From contig NZ_CP114610.1 in assembly GCF_033558715.1 (NCBI RefSeq), positions 1 through 9,027 of the forward strand: a stretch of 9,027 nt of DNA. Reading direction: 5' to 3'. Position numbers and translations under genes: made by a program. This stretch comes from Acinetobacter sp. YWS30-1 (GTDB taxonomy: Bacteria > Pseudomonadota > Gammaproteobacteria > Pseudomonadales > Moraxellaceae). Shown here in pieces: positions 5,153 to 9,027 of the stretch. The notes beneath the pieces were generated by a model. The model searched no databases. It worked only from the letters and a program-made list of their open reading frames with translations, and had not been told where the DNA came from. Position 1 is the stretch's first letter; the number at the start of each line of letters is the position of its first letter.

Positions 5153-6175
5153 TTATAAAGACCTTTCCATAATGCTAGCGAATTTAGTTAAATCTTTCCA
5201 TATTTCAAAAATATATTGAGTAAACCCCCACATGCTAATAGAGTTAATTTCTGACTCTATACTAAGTTCCATCTGATAATCTGTAGTTTGTCCATACAGA
5301 CCTCGGCCACAGTAGAGCTTTAAAGGAAATACATTAAATGAATCAAATGAAGCAGATTTAATGACTTCATCGAAAATATTTTCAAAATGTGTATTTAGTT
5401 GAGACTCCTCATGATCTGGAAGTTCGTAATTATTGATATATTGAATGCAGTATTTATTTTCATCAATTCTCATAATATTAATTCTTATATCTGAGACTAC
5501 TACTATGAGGTGTCCTAAAAGCCCCCGTACATGTTCTCTCTCAGCATATACTTCCCCTTTAATATTTAACTCTTTGAATCTATTAATAAATACATCATGA
5601 ATCATATCAATCTTGATGTTTGATGATTCGTGATAGTTAGATAGTACTAAAGGAGGAAGAGAAGTATTTTCTGAAAGCTCATTACCATCATCACTTTTAA
5701 TTAAGTTGTATTTTTCTTCTTCTCGCTTACGTTCTTCTTCAGCTACTCGCTTACGTTTTTCATCCATCATTTTTGAATATTCTAATGCTTTTTTACGTTC
5801 TTCTTCAGCTACTCGCTTACGTTTTTCATCCATCATTTTTGAATATTCTAATGCTTTTTTACGTTCTTCTTCAGCTACTCGCTTACGTTTTTCTTCTTCT
5901 CGCTTACGTTCTTCTTCAGCTACTCGCTTACGTTTTTCATCCATCATTTTTGAATATTCTAATGCTTTTTTACGTTCTTCTTCTTGGAGTTGAAATTTAG
6001 TAGCTGTATTCTTTGTTTTAGGAGAGTCATCTTCATCAAATTCATCTCTCAACATATTTGACTGAGATAGAGCTATACATACAGGTACAAGCAATGCCAT
6101 ACCAACTAAAATAAAAAAAAATTCCATACTTTCAATATCATGTAAAAATATTGGTTGAGTATAGTTATTAAACAA
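5153..6175 (-). CDS. Membrane-anchored coiled-coil protein with 22-residue repeats
   Basis: I do not recognise the family. It has one hydrophobic segment near the N-terminus (about 19-37, FFFILVGMALLVPVCIALS), an acidic linker (44-50), a highly charged Glu/Lys/Arg coiled coil (65-155), and a globular C-terminal domain (about 180-340) with IVVVSDIRINIMRI (224-237) and a Cys/Gly segment LYCGRGLYG (287-295). The coiled coil repeats EEERKKALEYSKMMDEKRKRVA three times (65-86, 102-123, 124-145), with a shorter EEERKREEEKRKRVA (87-101) inserted. The layout resembles TolA- or stator-like anchored rods, but that is analogy only. The frame can open at TTG 6175, which has no ribosome binding site. ATG 6127 would give 324 aa with the membrane helix at the extreme N-terminus and seems more natural, though its GAAAG is too close to be ideal. 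It sits alone in the pdif A-B cassette. Confidence 0.7.
   Translation of the reverse strand: MFNNYTQPIFLHDIESMEFFFILVGMALLVPVCIALSQSNMLRDEFDEDDSPKTKNTATKFQLQEEERKKALEYSKMMDEKRKRVAEEERKREEEKRKRVAEEERKKALEYSKMMDEKRKRVAEEERKKALEYSKMMDEKRKRVAEEERKREEEKYNLIKSDDGNELSENTSLPPLVLSNYHESSNIKIDMIHDVFINRFKELNIKGEVYAEREHVRGLLGHLIVVVSDIRINIMRIDENKYCIQYINNYELPDHEESQLNTHFENIFDEVIKSASFDSFNVFPLKLYCGRGLYGQTTDYQMELSIESEINSISMWGFTQYIFEIWKDLTKFASIMERSL
5711..5983 (-). repeat. In-frame 66-bp and 45-bp tandem repeats
   Basis: DNA encoding the coiled coil contains three nearly identical 66-bp units and one 45-bp unit plus a partial one, all multiples of three. The reading frame survives copy-number change, so the rod length could vary between isolates by slippage or recombination. 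Confidence 0.85.
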
Positions 6176-6275
6176 AAAAGATTAAATAATAAGATGAGCA
6201 TTATTTGAATAATTTATTTTAAATTATAGGAATTGAGTAACTACTAAATTTTTAGAAATTTTAAAGATTTCCTAA

Positions 6276-6303
6276 AATTAACATAATACACGTTATAGGA
6301 ATC
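6276..6303 (-). other. pdif site B, orientation XerD-XerC
   Basis: The XerD half AATTAACATAA (6276-6286) is perfect and the spacer is TACACG. The XerC half TTATAGGAATC (6293-6303) matches TTATACGAAAT at 8 of 11 positions. It closes the coiled-coil cassette and opens the brnTA cassette. It shares spacer and orientation with site D (7781-7808). Confidence 0.75.
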
Positions 6304-6304
6304 T

Positions 6305-6333
6305 AAAAATGGGAGCCTAAGCTCCCATTTTTA
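6305..6333 (-). terminator. brnTA terminator
   Basis: AAAATGGGAGC (6306-6316) pairs with GCTCCCATTTT (6321-6331) around CTAA, giving an 11-bp stem. On the minus strand it begins at the brnA stop codon and ends in a T run, a standard end for the operon. The symmetric A and T flanks let it work rightward too. Confidence 0.75.
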
Positions 6334-6645
6334 TTGATGATTTTTTAATTCTTTCAGCATAGCATCTCGCAGAATTTCATTCATTCGTGTTTGATAACCT
6401 TTGCCTTGTGCTTTGAACCAAGCAAGCACATCAGCATCTAAACGAATAGAAGTCTGTTGCTTCACTGGACGGTAGAACTGATTATGGCGTACAGCCTTGC
6501 TCCAATCGGTAATTTCAGGAATATCTGATAGATCTAGATGATCATCAGGAACCGTGCCTTTAGCAATCAAGCGTTGAATTTCAGCATCTTGCTTCTCACC
6601 AAATTTCTCATTCAGCTCTTTGCGTGAGTATCTAACCATGCTCAT
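6331..6645 (-). CDS. brnA: BrnA-type antitoxin
   Basis: This is the antitoxin of a type II BrnT/BrnA system. It binds and neutralises BrnT and represses the operon through a C-terminal ribbon-helix-helix DNA-binding region. The 104-aa product has TSIRLDADVLAWFKAQGKGYQTRMNEILRDAM at about 65-96, the typical BrnA signature, preceded by the linker SDIPEITDW (40-48) that is also usual. Length is normal. It follows brnT with a 14-nt overlap. ATG 6645 has GGAG about 10 nt upstream inside the brnT frame, so translation is probably coupled. The stop codon lies in the terminator hairpin. The likely operator is the palindrome upstream of brnT. Confidence 0.9.
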   Translation of the reverse strand: MSMVRYSRKELNEKFGEKQDAEIQRLIAKGTVPDDHLDLSDIPEITDWSKAVRHNQFYRPVKQQTSIRLDADVLAWFKAQGKGYQTRMNEILRDAMLKELKNHQ

Positions 6646-6928
6646 ATTTGTTTCGCTCCGCTTTAGTCACTTGCCTTGCACTAATGATTCGTATGATTTC
6701 ACAGTCATCTTCATCAAAAATGGTGTGAGCCACCAATAACATTAGTACGCCTTTAACTCGTCCAATGGTTTGCCAACGTTCTTCACCATCGGTATGTCTG
6801 TCTTGGATTGAAATTCGTAATGGATCTTCAAAAACAAGGCTTGCCGTTTCGAAAGAGACATCGTGTTTTTTCTGATTCTTTCGATTCTTTGCCTCATCCC
6901 ATTCGAAATACTGTTTCATAAAAAACAT
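6632..6928 (-). CDS. brnT: BrnT-type ribonuclease toxin
   Basis: This is a RelE-fold endoribonuclease toxin that cuts RNA and stops growth when BrnA is lost, helping keep the plasmid. The family signature is complete: FEWDEAKNRKNQKKHDVSFETASLVF (8-33), ER near residue 50, and EIIRIISARQVTKAERNKYE (77-96) at the end. The 98-aa length is normal and there is no frameshift, so the toxin should be active. The frame may open at ATG 6928 or at ATG 6919 (MKQYFEWDE), and the second agrees better with usual BrnT N-termini. Neither has a strong ribosome binding site. It is the first gene of the operon, flanked by pdif sites B and C in opposite orientation, the usual packaging of toxin-antitoxin cassettes in Acinetobacter plasmids. 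Confidence 0.9.
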   Translation of the reverse strand: MFFMKQYFEWDEAKNRKNQKKHDVSFETASLVFEDPLRISIQDRHTDGEERWQTIGRVKGVLMLLVAHTIFDEDDCEIIRIISARQVTKAERNKYEHG

Positions 6929-6934
6929 TCAAAT

Positions 6935-6974
6935 TTGTATATACAATAATGTATCATAAAATTGTATCACTCAA
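6935..6974 (-). promoter_or_regulatory. brnTA promoter with overlapping palindrome
   Basis: On the minus strand a -35-like TTGAGT (6969-6974) and a -10-like CATTAT (6946-6951) lie 17 nt apart. A perfect 12-bp palindrome TTGTATATACAA (6935-6946) begins at the -10 and lies just before the brnT start. BrnA autoregulates its operon in known systems, so this is the likely operator. Confidence 0.5.
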
Positions 6975-7029
6975 GCTGAGAAGCGTAATTTTTAGTCAAA
7001 TTTATTGGCAAAACATTCCAAAACTGCTC

Positions 7030-7066
7030 ATAAAAAAGCCGACTTGTTTCAAAATCGGCTTTTTAT
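7030..7066. terminator. Bidirectional terminator-like hairpin
   Basis: AAAAAGCCGA (7033-7042) pairs with TCGGCTTTTT (7055-7064), with a smaller TTG/CAA stem in the loop. T tracts occur on both strands. It lies between the brnTA promoter and pdif site C and would isolate the two cassettes. Confidence 0.65.
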
Positions 7067-7126
7067 GGATTTTAGGGTTTGGTGTAAAATTTTAAGTCTT
7101 TGATATTTATATTAATATACAAGTGT

Positions 7127-7154
7127 ATTGCGTATAACGGCCATTATGTTAAAT
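7127..7154 (+). other. pdif site C, orientation XerC-XerD
   Basis: The XerC half ATTGCGTATAA (7127-7137) and the XerD half TTATGTTAAAT (7144-7154) flank the spacer CGGCCA. Each half differs from the usual Acinetobacter sequence at one position. It is inverted relative to sites B and D, and separates the brnTA cassette from the 180-aa gene. Confidence 0.8.
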
Positions 7155-7220
7155 AGGTAATTATTCAAGTAAGACATTTATTAATTTTTTAATTGAATTA
7201 ATATGAAATTATATTTTTAG

Positions 7221-7763
7221 ATGAGAACTGATCTGATGAGCTTTTTTAAAAAATTGAAAGCAAATATGATAATAAATAAAAAAAATGAACAAACATTTTA
7301 TGAATTAGCGATTAGAGAAATTGCTACTGGACAAAAGAGAACTGGTTTATGGGCCATAGCACTATCGAAGTCTGATGGTTCTTTAGATAAAGCACATGCT
7401 TTGTATATTGGTTTATTAGCAGAAGAAATAAAAAATGATATTTATCTTGAAGAAATAAAAAATGAAGAACTCCGTAAAAATGAGTTAGTGTTGGCTAAAG
7501 AGATAGAAAAATTGGAAGAAATACGTTCTAGGAAACAGAAAATTATAGAGCAAGAAGTACATAAAGAGAAAAAATCAAATATACCAAGTATATTTGAAGA
7601 AATGGATAAGCAAAAAGAAAAAGAGTTGCAAAGCAAGCGACAAGAAGAAATTGATAAACAAAAGGAAGAAATGGATAAGCAAAAGGAAGAAGAACTAAAA
7701 GCACAAGGTATCCGTATAGATCCTCGATTCAAAAGTCCGCAACCAATTCTAAAAAAATACTAA
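7221..7763 (+). CDS. Charged helical protein with N-terminal helical domain, unknown function
   Basis: The product is 180 aa, probably cytosolic, with no signal or membrane segment. Residues 24-68 (FYELAIREI..TGLWAIAL..DKAHALYIGLLAEEI) form a helical-repeat-like module known from many small bacterial proteins of unclear role, in which Trp, Ala-Leu and A..YI are conserved. Residues 70-160 are a long Lys/Glu coiled coil with short repeats of the type DKQKEE near 129-157, and the C-terminus is Pro-containing (168-178). The frame opens at ATG 7221, without a clear ribosome binding site, or at ATG 7236 (MSFFKKL), which has GAGA about 10 nt upstream. It is the only gene of the pdif C-D cassette. 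A charged repeat coil is also found in the 340-aa protein two cassettes away, but the two share no clear sequence unit. Confidence 0.65.
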   Translation: MRTDLMSFFKKLKANMIINKKNEQTFYELAIREIATGQKRTGLWAIALSKSDGSLDKAHALYIGLLAEEIKNDIYLEEIKNEELRKNELVLAKEIEKLEEIRSRKQKIIEQEVHKEKKSNIPSIFEEMDKQKEKELQSKRQEEIDKQKEEMDKQKEEELKAQGIRIDPRFKSPQPILKKY

Positions 7764-7780
7764 TTCCAGACTTTTTCTAG

Positions 7781-7808
7781 AATTAACATAATACACGTTA
7801 TACGAAAT
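7781..7808 (-). other. pdif site D, orientation XerD-XerC
   Basis: The XerD half AATTAACATAA (7781-7791) and the XerC half TTATACGAAAT (7798-7808) are perfect consensus, with spacer TACACG. It is the best site in the window and ends the cassette region. With site B it forms direct repeats with an identical spacer. Confidence 0.87.
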
Positions 7809-7849
7809 GACTTTGATTTCCTTTTTTTAATCAAGATTTTATATCTATT

Positions 7850-7883
7850 AAAAAAGCCTAAGCACACACTCTTAGGCTTTTTT
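7850..7883. terminator. Bidirectional terminator
   Basis: AAAAAAGCCTAAG (7850-7862) is perfectly complementary to 7871-7883 around an 8-nt loop, with T runs on both strands. It separates the rightward 180-aa gene from the leftward partition operon and can end both. Confidence 0.8.
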
Positions 7884-7966
7884 AGTGATTTTGCGTGTTC
7901 AACGATTAATAAGTAAGCAATATTTCACAAGTTTACTTAATAAAAATTTAAAGCATTAACTTATGT

Positions 7967-7998
7967 AAATTAAGTAACTTACGTAAGTTACTTAATTT
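7967..7998. promoter_or_regulatory. 32-bp perfect palindrome at the end of the partition operon
   Basis: Bases 7967-7982 are the exact reverse complement of 7983-7998, centred on ACTTACGTAAGT. It covers the stop codon of the parB-like gene (7988-7990). The core matches the repeats before parA, and a further AACTTATGTAA lies just to the left (7958-7968). A centromere (parS) or operator role is likely, and a terminator is less so because no T tract follows. Confidence 0.55.
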
Positions 7999-8278
7999 GA
8001 TCTAATACGATTTTTTGTAGTTCTTCAGCAGATAGCTTCTCTAGTTGACTAATAGCAGCTTTTAAAATGATAGAACGATTGGCCTTAGCAACTCTACAAT
8101 TCACCAAAAGAGTATCTATTTGATGATTGACATCTTCAGTTAAAGAGAAGGTATATCTTTTATAAGTTTGCTGTGTTGGCTCTATCTTCTTAATACGTTT
8201 AGTTGCACCTTGAATAAAGTCCTCGATTTTTTCTTCGTTTAAACCTTGCTCAGATTTTTTTAAGCCTTTAAGTGCCAT
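7988..8278 (-). CDS. ParB/ParG-like centromere-binding protein
   Basis: This is the probable partner of ParA, binding the plasmid centromere and repressing the operon. The 96-aa protein has a mobile basic N-terminus (MALKGLKKSEQ, 1-11), a possible ParA-contact helix (EEKIEDFIQGATKRIKK, 15-31), and a ribbon-helix-helix-like C-terminal half: the strand TYKRYTFSL (38-46), then the helices EDVNHQIDTLLVN (48-60) and NRSIILKAAISQLEKL (67-82). Small RHH partners of this type replace classical ParB in many type Ib plasmid systems. Its ATG overlaps the parA stop as TAATG, so translation is coupled. Its own end lies in the 32-bp palindrome. The RHH assignment rests on pattern and context, not on a strong family motif. 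Confidence 0.75.
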   Translation of the reverse strand: MALKGLKKSEQGLNEEKIEDFIQGATKRIKKIEPTQQTYKRYTFSLTEDVNHQIDTLLVNCRVAKANRSIILKAAISQLEKLSAEELQKIVLDQIK

Positions 8279-8919
8279 TAAAGATCTCCTAAAAACTCTT
8301 TAGCAATTTGTTCAATTTCTTGTTTAGCTTTTTCATCAGATGACATTTCAAAGACCGACAATCCATTTTCATCAGCATCATCATAGATATTTCGATTACA
8401 CGTAAAATTGTTAAGTGGAATCAAATCAAAAGATTCACATGCTTCTTTGGCATCTAATATTCTTTGAAACTGACTTGGTAAAGTTGGACATTGCGTAATA
8501 ACTGCTCGAGTATAAAGCTCTGGATTTACAGCTTTAGCTAATCGGATCAACTTTTCAACATGAACCAATGTTTTTAGATCACGTCTTTTAGGACGAAATG
8601 GCAATAACATATGGGTTGCAATAGTCATTGCTGAACGTAAAGCCTCAGAATCTTGACCACCTGCATCGATAATAATGTCTTGATAGCGTTTAGACAGGTC
8701 TAATAATATTTGACGGATGTTCCCAGCAGCTTGTACTGAAGGAATACTTTCTACTTTATTGTTGTCATCACGTTCTTTAATCCAGTCAGTAGTAGTACCT
8801 TGTGGATCAGCATCCAATAATAAAATATCTCTCTTTTTCGCTTGTAAATACACAGCTAAATTTTGGGCGAGGCAACTTTTACCGGACCCCCCTTTTTCAC
8901 CACCAACTAAAATTATCAT
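8278..8919 (-). CDS. parA: ParA-type partition ATPase (type Ib)
   Basis: This is a Walker-type ATPase that, with its centromere-binding partner, positions plasmid copies over the nucleoid for segregation. The 213-aa protein shows the deviant Walker A GGEKGGSGKS (6-15) with the signature Lys before the double Gly, Walker A' LLLDADPQG (33-41) and Walker B DIIIDAGG (81-88). It lacks the N-terminal helix-turn-helix of type Ia ParA, so repression should come from the second gene. Length is typical. The start ATG 8919 directly precedes the ATPase motif, so no longer N-terminus is needed. The ribosome binding site is weak. A good promoter lies at 8956-8983 with repeats on both sides. All three motifs are intact. 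Confidence 0.93.
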   Translation of the reverse strand: MIILVGGEKGGSGKSCLAQNLAVYLQAKKRDILLLDADPQGTTTDWIKERDDNNKVESIPSVQAAGNIRQILLDLSKRYQDIIIDAGGQDSEALRSAMTIATHMLLPFRPKRRDLKTLVHVEKLIRLAKAVNPELYTRAVITQCPTLPSQFQRILDAKEACESFDLIPLNNFTCNRNIYDDADENGLSVFEMSSDEKAKQEIEQIAKEFLGDL

Positions 8920-8922
8920 CTT

Positions 8923-9027
8923 GATTATTTAACTTACGTAACTTATTTAAAAGTCATTATATAAAGTTTTCTATTTAGATCAATAGTTTATAAACAATAA
9001 GATTATTTAACTTGCGCAACTTACGTA
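8923..9027. promoter_or_regulatory. Operator/centromere repeats upstream of parA
   Basis: GATTATTTAACTTACGTAACTTA (8923-8945 area) recurs as GATTATTTAACTTGCGCAACTTA (9001-9023 area). The second copy runs on into ACGTA at the end of the window. One copy lies between the -10 and the parA start, the other upstream of the -35. The shared AACTTACGTAA core also occurs in the 7967-7998 palindrome. These look like binding sites for the RHH protein, serving autoregulation and partition. Confidence 0.6.
8956..8983 (-). promoter_or_regulatory. parA promoter
   Basis: On the minus strand TTGATC (8978-8983) and a perfect TATAAT (8956-8961) are separated by 16 nt, about 37 nt upstream of the parA ATG. The flanking repeats put it within reach of the partner repressor. 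Confidence 0.65.

Noticed and set aside
5706..6000. Rightward frames opposite the coiled-coil gene
   Set aside because: They are shadows of the 66-bp repeats of the minus-strand gene, with no start signal of their own.
7442..7732. Minus-strand 96-aa Ser/Phe/Cys-rich frame
   Set aside because: It is the antisense of the Lys/Glu-rich coiled coil of the 180-aa gene. Such composition is the usual artefact.
8717..8932. Rightward 71-aa frame opposite parA
   Set aside because: It overlaps the conserved Walker region of parA on the other strand and has no features of a gene.

Overview
The window looks like the main part, and possibly the whole circle, of a roughly 9 kb Acinetobacter-type (Moraxellaceae) plasmid. 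Four things point there: the overall A+T richness, a ColE2-like replicase, a ParA plus small ribbon-helix-helix partition pair, and at least four Xer recombination (pdif) sites whose half-sites and 6-nt spacers have the form known from Acinetobacter plasmids. I cannot tell from the sequence whether base 9027 joins base 1.

Replication region (1-1412). A promoter precedes a long leader hairpin whose loop carries UUGGCGG. This loop resembles those targeted by copy-number antisense RNAs. The opposite strand of the same hairpin has a U-rich tail, so a small antisense RNA probably ends there. A GTG-started Rep protein of 350 aa follows, then two near-identical 18-nt repeats that could belong to the origin, and a strong hairpin.

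Large structured region without genes (about 1385-2562). More than 1.1 kb holds no credible protein gene. On the minus strand it folds into many local hairpins, at least six of them capped by GNRA tetraloops, and several helices are continuous only because of G.U pairs on that strand. I read it as a very large structured non-coding RNA transcribed leftward. I do not recognise the class. Upstream of it lie a minus-strand terminator, a 15-bp perfect inverted repeat and a tandem pair of triloop hairpins (2567-2800). A rightward gene for a 365-aa protein of unknown function follows (2905-4002).

Iteron-like region (4003-4736). This holds a diverged repeat pair, three tandem 33-bp repeats plus a fourth copy, the first pdif site, and an odd element made of two XerD-like half-sites.

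pdif modules (4506-7808). Sites alternate in orientation (C/D, D/C, C/D, D/C) and divide the region into three cassettes. The first holds a 51-aa acidic protein and a membrane-anchored coiled-coil protein with internal 22-residue repeats. The second holds a brnT/brnA toxin-antitoxin operon. The third holds a 180-aa charged coiled-coil protein. The second and fourth sites are direct repeats with the same spacer, so brnTA plus the 180-aa gene could move or be lost as one unit.

Partition region (7850-9027). A bidirectional terminator separates the cassettes from a leftward parA-parB-like operon. Related ACTTACGTAA-type repeats lie at its promoter, between promoter and start codon, and in a 32-bp perfect palindrome over the end of the second gene. 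They are likely operator and centromere sites. Rep and Par maintain the plasmid, BrnTA adds post-segregational stability, and the pdif sites allow cassette exchange. The large RNA and the 365-aa protein are the parts I cannot explain.
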